64,000 nucleotides of DNA from Mesorhabditis belari (GCA_958450365.1 CAUEEP010000728.1:2511001-2575000); one strand, 5' to 3'; shown: positions 10,501-21,461, numbered from the stretch's first letter. The notes: generated by a model from the sequence alone, not told the origin. Made by a program: numbers and translations.

Positions 10501-10881
10501 TATTAGAGAAAATACAATATACGTAAACTATACTGTATTACAAAATGATGTTCACCTGATATGATTCGATTAATTTCTGTGTGACAGTCAACGCAATCGA
10601 GACAACATCTTCTTGATCGGCGAAAAAGGCCATCTGGTTTTGGCCGAGTCCGATCGTGTACTTGCCCGTTGAGGCGGCGTCTGACTGAAACAAGAGACTT
10701 CAGAAATTCATTGACTTTACTTTACAACTCAAGTACTCGATTTCGATCTTTACAGTTTTATAAGCTATAAGTTTTTCTTTAAAAAAACAAAAAAATGAAC
10801 CTTTTCCAGTTGATCTTGCCTCACCGCCAACCGTGGATAGTAAACCTCGATGCCTCGTATTCCCACATTTTCGGGAATCAT
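7598..10881 (-). CDS. hmgs-1: Hydroxymethylglutaryl-CoA synthase
   Basis: Condenses acetyl-CoA with acetoacetyl-CoA to HMG-CoA, the entry to the mevalonate pathway. I read 13 exons: 10801-10881, 10556-10684, 10146-10239, 9994-10101, 9730-9798, 9464-9571, 9268-9390, 8868-9006, 8758-8819, 8154-8256, 7991-8098, 7779-7930 and 7598-7734. These sum to 1413 nt (470 residues), normal for a cytosolic enzyme. The N-terminus reads [17 protein letters not shown]. Catalytic residues are visible: Glu84 in [14 protein letters not shown], Cys116 in [11 protein letters not shown] and His250 in [21 protein letters not shown] and YAYGSGCAS follow, and the C-terminus carries [19 protein letters not shown]. No presequence is seen, so cytosol is likely. 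Introns carry a foldback (8353-8736), a tRNA-like sequence and a MITE. The symbol is given by family; the worm genome has one such gene. Confidence 0.95.
8353..8736. repeat. Foldback element in an HMG-CoA synthase intron
   Basis: The ends 'aaaacatctatc...' and '...gatagatgttttc' are inverted. The arms continue inward through 'ctcagcaccaatc' / 'gattggtgctgag' and 'tcaaaacaaaactcaaaat' / 'attttgagttttgttttga'. A non-paired centre contains a small GC hairpin (ccccgccgcttgtgggcggg). It is non-coding and lies wholly within one intron. Confidence 0.75.
9195..9268 (-). tRNA. tRNA-like sequence (probably a pseudogene) in an intron
   Basis: On the minus strand there is an A-box-like TTAGTGAAATGGATAGCAC and a B-box-like GAGTTCGATTCCTC. 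The anticodon stem GTCTC/GAGAC closes a loop one base too short, and the acceptor and T stems pair poorly. The left part resembles tRNA-Arg. Its 5' end coincides with the donor of an HMG-CoA synthase intron. A degenerate tRNA-derived sequence is more likely than a working gene. Confidence 0.35.
10299..10518. repeat. MITE of the 'ctctaatagtagtg' family, copy 1
   Basis: Inverted ends 'cttctctaatagtagtg' and 'cactactattagagaaaata' flank a core with 'gatctcatcgtcagctacat' and 'gacatcgataggttctgata'. It lies in an HMG-CoA synthase intron. Related copies are at 19768-20398 and, inverted and truncated, 45143-45330. Confidence 0.75.
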
Positions 10882-12572
10882 TTCTGAAAATTCTCAATCA
10901 AAAATGTAGCTATTTAGAAAAGAGTCTGTGAAATGCAAAAATTTTATGTGAGAATTGCGGGCGGAAAAGAAAGTGTTTGAGAAGATCTTGACGAGTGATA
11001 AAGTGATAAATATTTACGTTTCCCCCTCTTTCCACTCAGAGAGCGCAAAAAGAAAAGGAAAGCGAACAGATCGACAGCCATGATTTTATTCGTAATTTGA
11101 AATATAAAATAATAAAATGTTGTAAAAAGGGCACATGATTTAGGTGTTGTTTGGAGTGGGACGTTCGGGATTGTCACTAGGGAGTTTGTCAGCCCGAAAT
11201 TGGCGAAATCAGCTAAATCGGTCAACTCTAGGCTTGGAAAAAGACGAAAAAGACGAAAAAGACAAGAAAGGAAATTTGGTGAGTTTTTAAAGAGTATCTT
11301 ACGGGTATTTTGAAAAAAAAACTCTAAAAAACAGTGATTTAGTGAACAACTAGGAAATGAGTCATCGAAAAATAGGTATAAAAGTAAAAATTGTAAAATT
11401 TTTTGAAAAATCACTTGTAAAAATTGTAAAATTGGCAAAGAAAGTTAAGAATTTTTTAAAATCTCATTGCTGAGGGAGATTTTATGGAAAAGAATTAAAT
11501 TAATTGATTTGATTAATGATTATTCAGTAAGGAAACAAGAAATTAGGGGTAGGCTAGTTTCCGCAACAGGGTCGTTTGCGCAACTCGCCATAACTTTCTT
11601 CTAAGTGAACCAATCTTTATGATTTTGGTGCCATTTTGTTGCAATTATTGAGATCTACAAAATGAAACCAAAACCATAAAGATTGGTTGACTTAGAAGAA
11701 AGTTATGGCGAGTTGCGCAAACGAGCCAGTTGCGCAAATGACCCTATTGCGCGAAAAAAGTTGCGGAAACTAGCCTACCCCTAATTTCTTGTTTCTTTAC
11801 TGAATAAGTTAGTTTCCGCAACTTTTTTCGCGCAATAGGGTCATTTGCGCAACTGGCTCGTTTGCGCAACTCGCCATAACTTTCTTCTAAGTGAATCAAT
11901 CTTTATGATTTTGGTTTCATTTTGTAGATCTCAATAATTGCAACAAAATGACACCAAAATCATAAAGATTTGCCTAATTAGAAGAAAGTTATGGCAAGTT
12001 GCGCAAATTGGGCAAAAAAAAATTGCGGAAACTAGCCTACCCCAGAAGTTAAGCAAAAAAATTCAAGAAATTAACACTCAAATTCACTATGTGAATGCTA
12101 AAAGTTTCGAAATGAGGGAGAAAGTTGAGTGTGCAAAGTGGGAAACATACATCTCTTTCAAATCTCTTTCATCATCTTCACCGGTAAGTATGAAATAGTA
12201 AATTGTAAAATTGTAGCTTAAATTATACCAAATAAATAGATACTAGTAAATAAATTGTAGAAGCATTTTCTAAAGCTCAAATTTATTTATCTCAATGTAG
12301 TTATATTCACCTGAAAAGCCTCATCTTTAGATTAACTTTTAAAAACTACAGAAACATCGTTTATTTTTTAAGACCACATTAATCTTTTTGTTTATTATGA
12401 AAATAGAATCTTTATAAGAAAGCTCTTGAAATCACAAAAAATACAAAAATAGCATGAGTTTCAACAAATTAACTCAATAAATAAACCAATAAATAACCCG
12501 CAAAAGCTCACAGTGATGGCAGATATGAAAAAGAGATAATTTCCTTGAAAATGAATGGCGAATTTCTTGAAG
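10882..12572. repeat. Intergenic region with a nested foldback (11522-12043)
   Basis: There is no gene between HMG-CoA synthase and the CoA-transferase. The core is two adjacent foldbacks. 11522-11806 is one palindrome, with 'attcagtaa' to 'ttactgaat' as outer ends and 'ggggtaggctagtttccgc' inside. 11809-12043 repeats the same module and ends in 'ggaaactagcctacccc'. Phrases such as 'cgccataactttcttcta' occur four times in alternating orientation. Open frames here are AT-rich chance frames. Confidence 0.7.
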
Positions 12573-15500
12573 TTAATCAGCGGATGGCATTATCTGAAAG
12601 GATTAATTTGATTTCTCAAAAAAAAAGAACCTTTATTCAAACCTTTAATCGCTTGAAAGCCTCCTTTTCGAGCTCTTCCCGCACGCTTGGATGAGCGATC
12701 TGAATGAGAAAAATTGGCGCTTTTCATAGTTTTGAGCTTTTCTTTATGCCTATTTTGTTTATAAGTATAATCATTTCTCTCAAAAGCGCATAGTTACTTC
12801 GTCTGGTATAATTCATTCTTTTTTATCACGAAAGCAGAGCTGAGAGTGTATCAGAGAGAGTGTGTTTATAGTCAAAGTCTAGATCTGGTTAAGCCTAGTG
12901 GTTTCAAAAGTTGTTAAAAAGCTTAAAAAGTTAAAAGCTTAATAATTTAGAGTAGAGTATTTCAAAGTGCTTGGATATGTTTTGCCAGTTTACAATTCCC
13001 CTTTTTACAAATCCAGTAAATGGTTACCTTGATCAACTCGTACGCTCGTTGCCTCATATTTTTGCCCCATAGCTGCGCGATTCCGTTCTCAGTGACAACG
13101 TAATGGACGTGGGCTCGCGATGTGACCACACCAGCGCCCTGAGAAAGCATTTTTTAACAAAGTATTAGGTTTACAAGAAAGTTCATAGGAAAAGGCTTGC
13201 ACAGTGATTTCTCAAAAGCCAAGCCATCAATTCTTCCCAATTTTTTTTTGATAAACTTGCCGATATTTCAAAAAATCAGAGTGGGTTTCAGGTAAAAAAA
13301 AAATAGGAGATTTCTTCAGCTGGTCACTTTTTGAGTGACCAGCCTTTAGACAAGCTTTTAATGAGTTAATGGATAGGTAATGGGTCCCATTTAAAATCTC
13401 AAATGAAGTACTTAAAACAGGGAAAATTTGCGATTAAGACAAATTTTATTTAATATTTTAACTTTTCAGAATGACCTATTTTAGCAAACACTCAGTGACA
13501 AGGAAATAACACAAAAAAAAATATTTTTTGAATTGTAAATAATAGAATAAAGTATTCTTGAATTGGTGGATTAATTTTTAGAAAATTCCAGTTTAAATCT
13601 GTGCAAAGAATTTTCTTGTCAACCTAATAGTACAAGTTTACAAGTACGCCTTATGGCTTATGCATTCACGTAGATCTAATTCACTTTCACCAACCTCTTT
13701 AATGTAGGGAACGATCTTCGACACTCCTTTAGCGGTGATCGACGGTAGGGCGATTATCTGGCAAAAGAATTGAAATATTTTCTTAAGTGTTAATTTCTAT
13801 CGTATCTAACTTCTATATACTCCTTACCGGTCGTCCTAATCCATCATCAGAGACAGCGGCTCCGCGGATGAAATCGACTTGTCCACCGAAACCCGACAAA
13901 AAGCGTTTGCCCACCGAATCGGAGACAACTGAAGTTTTGTAAATGACTACGATTTTCGAGTTCAAATTAGTTTTTGAAAGTTTTCAAAGTTCAAAGTTCT
14001 GTTCAAAATACAAACCTTGTCCCGTCAGATCAATCTCGACAGCCGAATTGATGGCCGTGACTTTTGGGTTTTGCCGGATGATTGCCGGATCGTTTACCTA
14101 AAAGTTGTTGAAAGAGTATGGAAGACTTAGATAATTGAATTTTAGACCAACCCATTGTACATCACCGAATTCGACAAGCGGATTGTCGTGGAGGAAATCG
14201 TAAAGCTCAGTGGAGCCGTAAACGAACGAGACAACGAGTTTCCCGGGGTGGATTGTCTGAACAAAAGTCATATTTGGGCAATCTTTGAGAATTTAGTTCT
14301 CAAGAAATTGCTTTAGAGTCTAATGTGCCTACTTTGTTCCCATTCGTGATCACATTTTTTTTGATCAACGGCAGCACTCCATCGGAGAACATTTCGGTGT
14401 GAATGCCGAGATCTTTGTGTTCGGTGAGGGCTGCTAGAGCTGCGTCGGGGATTCCACCAATACCTAAAAATTCGGAATTGTAAGAACATTCGAAAATAAA
14501 TGTAAATCTTGTATAGCTATTCAATCAATTCCAAAATTTCCTTACCCATTTGCAAAGTGGCGCCATTGTCGACGAGATTCTCGGCGATGATTCGTCCGAT
14601 TTTCGTCGCCTAAAAAAAAGAGCATAGAAAGAATTTTCATTGGTATTGAAAATTTTAGAATCATTACCTGTTCACTAGTGTTTTTCTCGAAATGTCTCTC
14701 ATGTAATTTGTGATTGTTATCTTCGACGAGGACATCGATTTGCGAGGCGTGAATGAGACCGTCACCAAACGTTCGAGGCATGTTCTTATTCGAGAGAGCT
14801 GAAAGGAGAATTTGAATTAAATATATTTATTGCTTGATTAAAATTGCAGATATTGGTATTAGTGATTTACCTATAATATGGTTGGCATTTGTGATGGCAG
14901 CACGAGCTGTGTCGACCGATGTGCCGAGAGAGCAATAACCGTTTGCATCTGGTGGGGATACCTGACAATGAGAAAATGAGCTTAAATTTGCATTTAATAT
15001 GATTGTACTAAAGTACTGAGTATAAGCTTTAAAACGTATTTAGAAACCAAATTTAGTATTCAATCTTTTAAATACAGTGTTTCAAAAAACAATTGACTGT
15101 ATTGAGACTTTTGCCTTGGATTAAGTACTATCTAGATCTGATCCGTTCTCAATTCACTGAATACTAGATTTACTAAAGAATGGGGGTTTTAATGGAAATG
15201 ATTATCATACTTGTATCAAAGCCACATCCAAATTGATGGCTCCTTTCCGGAAAAGCATCGGCACCTCGTGGAGGAAAGTCGAGTTGAAATCGGCGAATCC
15301 TGGAAATTTCAGGCATGATTTTAAAATTTTAAACAATTTTAGAATCACTTCATAGAAAAATTTCTCTACACAAACCTTCATTCACAGCCGATCGGAGGTT
15401 AGAGCCGGTGAAGAGCGAGTTCGAGCGAATTCTCTCTGAAAACATAAAATATTAGGCTTCAAAATTTTAGAAACCTTAATTGAACTCTTTAAATGCAAAT

Positions 15501-16284
15501 TTAAATAGATAATTGAGATTATGTGAGTACTTTACCTCTAACTTTTTCTCCTAACCACGGTGTCTCTCCTTCCAAATGGAGATGGTGGAGTTTAATGTTT
15601 CGCAAATCGTTTGCCACCACATATTCACACAAAGCCTGAAAGCTAATATAAAAGTTTGGTTTTTTAAAATTGTTATTGTCTGTGAAATGCTCTTCATATG
15701 CAAAAACCTTCAAAAGTGGGGTCGGTGTGGCGGCGATTCCGTGGACAAAGATGTTGGAGCCTAGAATGAAAACAAGGATGATTCGATCAGCTTTACTACA
15801 ATTGAAAGGTCTAATAGTGAGCTATTATTGAAGAATTTAAGAACAGATGTAATCCTACAAAAATTTTCTTGTTCTACCACTTTCCCCTCACCCGATTTGA
15901 GTCCATCGAAAGCTTTGTCCAGCTTCGCCCATTTCGGTTCTCTCCCAAAGATTGGATACGAGATTTCTTGCCGATCCACCCAACGAGAAGATCTGAATGA
16001 AAATAAAAAAAATAACTCTAGGAATATCATAATTCGAAAATATAGCCAGGTTTAAGAAAACTTTCGGTAATTGAGCGACAGAAAAGAGTTCTTCTTTGTA
16101 CTTTTTGAGTACACTTACACTCCAATATTTGGGACTCTAAGCCTTGAAAAATGAATTAAATTTTAAAAGATATGAAAATCCTTCAAATTGTATGGGATAA
16201 TATTATCTGATGAATTTTATTTTCAAGAAACCTGGCCAAAGCAGCTGTAGTGGAAAAATATCGCTGCAGCGGGAAACGATTCAT
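12573..16284 (-). CDS. Acetyl-CoA hydrolase / CoA-transferase, mitochondrial (with a 1-nt deletion)
   Basis: A member of the acetyl-CoA hydrolase/4-hydroxybutyrate CoA-transferase family, which moves or hydrolyses the acyl-CoA thioester through a glutamyl intermediate. I read 17 exons: 16232-16284, 15892-15992, 15708-15760, 15536-15635, 15376-15435, 15211-15299, 14871-14961, 14668-14798, 14546-14609, 14333-14463, 14153-14256, 14016-14097, 13828-13928, 13695-13757, 13028-13138, 12643-12699 and 12573-12593. The N-terminus MNRFPLQRYFSTTAALARSS looks like a mitochondrial presequence. Family motifs are QMGIGGIPDA, GIHTEMFSDG (Glu about 271, the expected covalent residue), SGFGGQVDFIRGA and VTENGIAQLWGK. 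Exon 11 reads TIHPGKLVVSFV and then needs one more base to continue YGSTELYDFL, so one T is missing near 14222. With it restored the reading frame is a whole number of codons (about 470 residues). I believe worms have a single orthologue, acer-1/C44B7.10, from memory. Confidence 0.9.
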
Positions 16285-17040
16285 CGATTCGAATGGGAAA
16301 ATGAGTAGAATCTAAATTTTATGGATTTTTCAAAAATTTTGATAGAAAATTGAAGATTCAAGGAGAAATTTTTAGGGAAATTTAGGTAAAACAGGAAGAA
16401 GTTTTCGCTTCTTTGCATGTCTCGTATTGATTTTTTTCCTTTTCTGCAAAAATGTCTGTCTGGTTTGAAGGAAGGTCAAAGGATAAAAATAAACAAAACA
16501 AGGAAGAACGGAATTTTGGATTTTAAATAGGAAAAGGGGAAACGAGTCGGATTTTATGAATTGAAATGTAGATACCACTAAAATACTTCAATTATCTTGA
16601 AAATTATCTGTTAAAGAGAAGAATTTACATCTAACATCTAACCATCTAACAACTTGTCTACAGATGAAAGTTGTATCTGAGCAATTAGTTCCAGAAAATT
16701 ATTTTTGGAGGGGTAATTCAAAATTGACCACTTCTACTGATTCTAAAGCCTAATCCCGAAATACGGTTCGAATGAAAGATGTTAAAGTGCTAAACTTTAT
16801 AGAAACACCAAACAATAACTGGACTGCAGCATATGCTCAACATCTACTAGCTATTGTTCAAACATTTGCTGAGAATTGTGCTCAACTAAGTTCGAATATT
16901 GACAATGGTTTTGTTTTGGTCCGTATATTATAAATATCATTTTTGGTCACGTGTTTGAAGAGAGCAAAATAAACAAAAAATGTTGTTAGAAAAATTAAGA
17001 CCTAAGTATTGATTATGAAAGTAATGAAGTGATGACGCAT
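16285..17040. other. Upstream region of the CoA-transferase, no firm gene
   Basis: AT-rich DNA. A 53-codon plus-strand frame at about 16772-16933 (MKDVKVLNFIETPNNNW..., stop TAA) looks more protein-like than its surroundings. It has no partner exons or homology I recognise. Otherwise I see nothing. Confidence 0.3.
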
Positions 17041-17045
17041 AAGCC

Positions 17046-17760
17046 AAACCAACCCTATTGAGCACTGCAGCTACCTCGGCTGATGTGACGACCTGGGCCA
17101 CTCGATTATCGATAGTCGATGGCTAAAACAAACAAATTTGAACTTAAAGTGCATAGACTCTTTACCTTTTCAAGAGCGGCGGCTAATTCGGATGAGGTGA
17201 CGGGTGAAGCCACACGATTGTCTTCGTCCAATGGCTAAATTAGAAAATGTATAATTCAATAAAGTAGCTTGCAACTTTCTAAGCTTAGCAGCCAACTCAA
17301 CTTATCGATTCACTATTTTGCAACTTTAAAGTATACTTTTGAAGTACCGCCCCCAAGTGCCCTCAAAAAGTGTCCCCATACGTTGACACTTTTTGATATG
17401 GAAATGCTTCGTCTTCATTTTTCTCTCGAGCTTTTTAAAATTCTGTGATAGAGGAAATTTAATATGAAGAGTTTAAAAAATTTATCTATAAGGGAATTTG
17501 AAAGGAGCTCGAGAGTAAAAAGAAGACGATGCATTTTAATATCAAAAAGTGTCACCATATGGGAACACTTTTTGAGGGCACTTGGGGGCGGTACTTCAAA
17601 AGTATACTTTAAAGCCAATAAATTAATCTGAGCAGAAAGTAAGTAGGAGCTTTTAGACACAACTTACTTTATATTGAAGAAGCTAAGTGATGATTCCGTG
17701 TGTTCCAGATGGATGAATTGAAGATGAACCCCGATGATCCTAAAGAAATATATTAAATAT
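17046..17760 (-). CDS. Possible exons of an unrecognised gene with a repeated 23-residue motif
   Basis: Two consecutive minus-strand exons are bounded by 'tttag' acceptors. They encode PLDEDNRVASPVTSSEL... followed by AAALEK, and then PSTIDNRVAQVVTSAEV... followed by AAVLNR. The two share the pattern P-x-x-x-DNRVA-x-x-VTS-x-E-x-AA-x-L, so one exon arose from the other. A further possible upstream exon lies at about 17690-17740. A foldback (17325-17614) occupies the intron between. I recognise no family and find no clear start or stop. It could be part of a real gene, a pseudogene or chance. The 3' part runs into AT-rich DNA. Confidence 0.35.
17325..17614. repeat. Foldback element with 'tttaaagtatacttttgaag' ends
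   Basis: Left end 'tttaaagtatacttttgaag' and right end 'cttcaaaagtatactttaaa' are perfect reverse complements. The arms continue inward through 'taccgcccccaagtgccctc' and 'aaaaagtgtc'. It is a MITE-like palindrome with no ORF. Confidence 0.8.
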
Positions 17761-17832
17761 TGAAACTAAATTAACAAAGTTAAAAACAAGTTATAAAAAG
17801 GCTACTGACAGGCTAAAAATAATGAAAAATGA

Positions 17833-18329
17833 GGGAGTGGGACAAATGCGACCTTTTTTTTGCGCACCCGGACATTTGCGCACCTTTTTTTCCGCACCTT
17901 GCCCATTAGCGCACCTTTTTTCACGTTTTAAAAAAGCTCTAAAAAGCTAATATTAACCAATTTCTATTCCAAAAGTTGTTTTTCTAGGTAATTTTAGGGC
18001 GTAGAATCGAAATTTTGATATAACAGAGCGTGTGGAACCAATTTGAAAGACAAAACGGCTAGATCAAATTACAGAAAAATTGTCGATTTTTCTCTTTGTA
18101 TAACTCCGTCCGTTTGTTTCCACAAGCTCTGATATGTCAAAATTTCGATTCTACGCCCTAAAATTACCTAGAAAAACAACTTTTGGAATAGAAATTGGTT
18201 AATATTAGCTTTTTAGAGCTTTTTTAAAACGAAAAACGCGAAAAAAGGTGCGCTAATGGGCAAGATGCGGAAAAAAAGGTGCGCAAATGTCCGGGTGCGC
18301 AAAAAAAAGGTAGCATTTGTCCCACTCCC
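17833..18329. mobile_element. hAT-like foldback MITE, copy 1 (8-bp TSD)
   Basis: Ends are 'gggagtgggacaaatgcgac' and the near reverse complement 'gtagcatttgtcccactccc'. It is flanked by a perfect 8-bp duplication AAAAATGA (17825-17832 and 18330-18337), as expected for hAT superfamily insertion. The interior is a long palindrome with motifs 'gcgcaccttttttt' and 'ccgtccgtttgtttcc'. It is 497 bp with no coding capacity. Relatives with the same ends are at 43267-43637 and 55293-55614. Confidence 0.8.
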
Positions 18330-18809
18330 AAAAATGAAGATTTTGTTGCAAAATTGACGCTTAAAGCTTAAAACTTAAAACTCAAAAATTACTCAATTGA
18401 TTGCCGGAAGATCTTGAAAAATAAAAGAGCACATTTTAGAAAACGTAATTTGCATTTTTTTATGGAAACATTAGAAAAAAATGATTGAAAAATGATGAAA
18501 AATCGGTGTTTTTTTGCCGATTTTCAATCATTTTTTCTAAGCGCTGGCTAATGCTAAAAATCTGTGTTATATCTTAAAAAAATCACTCATCCTCTCTACT
18601 TTAATTTGATACCTAAGCGCACAAAAATAAACGTACTGGTGTCGAGATATGAGCGTTTGTTTGAGAGTAAACTTAGTCTACACGACTCTCCTATAGGGGC
18701 TTCTATTAGGATATTTACGGTAGTTACGACTATAGTTAACATTACCAAGTCTAGCAGAGAAATATTTCTTGTAATAAACTGAAATAAGTTTAAAACTTTC
18801 AGGGTTGCA

Positions 18810-19010
18810 CGATGAGCGACTTGCGACACACGATGAGCGACTTGCGACACACGATGAGCGACTTGCGACACACGATGAGCGACTTGCGACACACGATGAG
18901 CGACTTGCGACACACGATGAGCGACTTGCGACACACGATGAGCGACTTGCGACACACGATGAGCGACTTGCGACACACGATGAGCGACTTGCGACACACG
19001 ATGAGCGACG
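18810..19010. repeat. 21-bp minisatellite
   Basis: About 9.6 near-perfect copies of the 21-bp unit CGATGAGCGACTTGCGACACA. Because 21 is a multiple of three, several frames stay open through it, but they encode only the repeat. I see no gene around it. The remaining stretch 18338-18809 is AT-rich and includes a short hairpin near 18480-18535 ('gattgaaaa...' / '...ttttcaatc'). Confidence 0.95.
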
Positions 19011-19567
19011 ATTTATCCCGCTTTCATCAATGATAAGTTGGGTAATAAGTTTATGGTAAGTTGCGCCGAAAAATCGCACTTTTTGGGTCGGATTGACCTA
19101 ACCCGACCCGGAAGCACAGTTTAAGCTGTAGTTTTCCAAAAGTTTTAGTAATTTTTCAAAGATTCAGCTCATAACAGTGCTGTGTAAAGTAAAAGTATAA
19201 AAATAAAGACTTTTTGAGTAATAGAGAACCGAGAAAGTAGCCAGACTCTAGCAAATCGAATCCTTTTTATAGCAAACAACAGCAAAGCGCACTCAAGAAG
19301 CGAGCGCAGAGAACGAACAAGAAAACAGACGAGAAAAGACTGGAAAAGAGAGGAATCAGCAAGAAAATGAAATCAGACAGGGAAACAAATCAAAGGTTGA
19401 ATGCAAAGTCTAGAACTCATAGTGTGGCCAATTTTTAGGTCTTAAATCTTCAAATAGTGTGTCATTTTGAAACAATTCAACTTGTTGTAAACAATTTATT
19501 TTGGGCAGTATGAGTTTGTACAAAGTTTGTATTTATTTTTATAAAGCCATCATCAAACAGAATCTGA
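19011..19567. other. Intergenic, 3' side of the Gly/Tyr-rich peptide gene
   Basis: AT-rich sequence with no exon, tRNA or foldback that I can support. It probably includes the 3' UTR of the gene at 19568. Confidence 0.4.
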
Positions 19568-21461
19568 TTATCCACACCCGCATCCACTATCATATCCATA
19601 TCCTCCTCCATATCCTCCACCATATCCACCACCATATCCACCACCATATCCACCACCATAACCACCATACGGATAGCTGAATTCTTTCTGTCATTCAAGA
19701 AAAAACTGCTATCCAATAGCCATTTTCTCAAAAAAAACCTACAGGGTGTTCAATATTTATACTTTATACCGTATTTTCTCTAATAGTAGTGCTTCGAGGG
19801 ATTTAGGCAAAGCTTTGGGTGCACTACTATTAGAGAGAAGACGGTATATTATTCCAGGTTAGGCTAGTAGATCGGACTGATCTGAGATCTGAAGTCTCTT
19901 TTGAAGTGAGAAGCTTTTTCGGGATTGAGGCACTAGGGGAGGGAGGGGGAGTGGATGGGTGGGCGAGCCGAGTTGATGCCTATTTTTCGGTTTCCAATTT
20001 TTCCCAGAAGCTCAACACTCTAATCCCCCACTAGATCTCATCGTCAGCTACATTTTCCGACCCGACATCGATAGGTTCTGACAAGCGCTTTTCGAGATTT
20101 CGAGTAATTTAGACGAAGCTCTGGGTGCACTACTATTAGAGAGAAGACGGTATATTATTCCAGGTTAGGCTAGTAGATTGGACTGATCTATTTCCCGAAT
20201 ATTTCCCGGTGAGCCGAGTTGGTGACTATTTTTCGGTTTCCAATTTTTCCCAGAAGCTCAACACTATAATCCCCCACAAGATCTCATCGTCAGCTACATT
20301 TTCCGACCCCACATCGATAGGTTCTGATAAGCGGCTCTCGAGATTTCGAGCAATTTAGGCGACGCTTAGGGTGCGCTACTATTAGGGAAAATAAGGTATA
20401 TACTTTTGAGCTCACAGGTGGTTTAGTGCTCTCAAAATTGATTTATGAGAAAAAAAATCGTCAAGAAAGCACCGCATAGGAGTTGGAACAAAGAATAAAC
20501 TCGACTTTTTAGTTTATATTTACAGTTTACTAAATTTAATATTCCAAAAATCGATTCATTGGAACTCGATCACCAAAAGGAGCCAAGCCCCAGTTGTACT
20601 TGTTTAACGATGAGAAACTCTTCACTATTTAACAGTTTTCAAATCTATGAGACATTCAAAATGTTAGAATCACCATTTCAATTTTTGCTTCTTATAAGAC
20701 TAAGACTAAAAACTTAATAGAAATTTGTGATAAACTCAATTTATCCGATCTCCGTGCCACAGTAGGCGCTTTTCACAAGAGTTTCTAGACAAACATCAAC
20801 ACAAAATGCAATACTTTTGATAAAAAAAGTAACTTAAAGTTGTTAACGTTGGGTGTATTGATGGCTTATCGTATTGATGGCATTTTGTGTTGATGTTTGT
20901 TTAGAAACTCTTGTGAAAAGCGCCTACTGTGGCACGGAGATCGGATAAATTGAGTTTATCACAAATTTATGGTTTCCTTATAAGATATGGAATAGTCAGG
21001 GTTAAAGAATTTCGACAACTCACCCATAACCACCGCCATATCCGCCATATCCATAATTACCATAACCGCCGTACCCTCGACCAAAGAGAAGCCGTCCTGA
21101 AAGTGTTTGTGCATGAAAGTTTGCACTGATTGAAACCCAATAACCAGCTTGTTGTAGTCGCAATAAAATAAACCAGTCCAGAGTCAATCTAGATTCAGTT
21201 TGGCTCGGAATTCTTTAACCCTGACTATTCCTTATGCTTCTTATAAGAAAACTTAACATAAATTTGTGATAAACTCATTTATCCGATCTCCGTGCCACAG
21301 TAGGCGCTTTTCACAAGAGTTCCTTATGAATCAAGGCTTTTTTTTTTGGTTGTACACCAAGCGCCTTTCGTTTCCAATTCCAAAAAGAACTCACCCAACA
21401 TTCCCCAAGCATTCACGTGAGCAATGAGAAAGCAAATAAACATTAAAATTCTCATTTTCAT
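19568..21461 (-). CDS. Small secreted glycine/tyrosine-rich peptide (YGGYG type)
   Basis: Three exons, 21395-21461, 21024-21096 and 19568-19676, sum to 249 nt (82 residues). Exon 1 encodes a clear signal peptide (MKMRILMFICFLIAHVNA). Mature sequence follows as WGMLGRLLFGRGYGGYG and then repeated YGGYG and GYGGG units, ending GYDSGCGCG. Nematode peptides of this composition include the NLP-24 to -34 antimicrobial or neuropeptide-like group and cuticle or secreted glycine-rich peptides; no dibasic cleavage sites are obvious apart from single Arg residues. The second intron (1347 bp) is swollen by MITEs and foldback ends. Exon 2 sits between inverted copies of one foldback. Function is inferred from composition only. 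Confidence 0.8.
19768..20398. repeat. Cluster of three 'ctctaatagtagtg' MITE copies
   Basis: A short deleted copy lies at 19768-19850, a second at about 19963-20156 and a third at about 20208-20398. Each has the 'actactattagag' terminal motif and, in the longer ones, the core 'gatctcatcgtcagctacat'. The spacer 'tattattccaggttaggcta' is duplicated at 19850 and 20153, so part of the cluster arose by local tandem duplication. All lie in intron 2 of the Gly/Tyr-rich peptide gene. Confidence 0.75.
20690..21330. repeat. Composite foldback surrounding exon 2 of the peptide gene
   Basis: The end module ('gtgccacagtaggcgctttt', 'tttatccgatctccg') occurs at 20690-20795, inverted at 20870-21011 and forward again at 21212-21330. 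The first pair forms one palindrome. The second pair is inverted around exon 2 (21024-21096). The arms extend to 'ggaatagtcagggttaaag' (20990-21008) against 'ctttaaccctgactattcc'. Confidence 0.75.

Noticed and set aside
10944..11438. 164-codon minus-strand open frame
   Set aside because: Low-complexity Phe/Leu-rich translation of AT-rich DNA upstream of HMG-CoA synthase, with no splice partners or homology.
18810..19010. CRISPR-like regular repeats, or a coding repeat protein
   Set aside because: Units are contiguous 21-bp copies without spacers, in a eukaryotic genome; open frames exist only because 21 is divisible by three.
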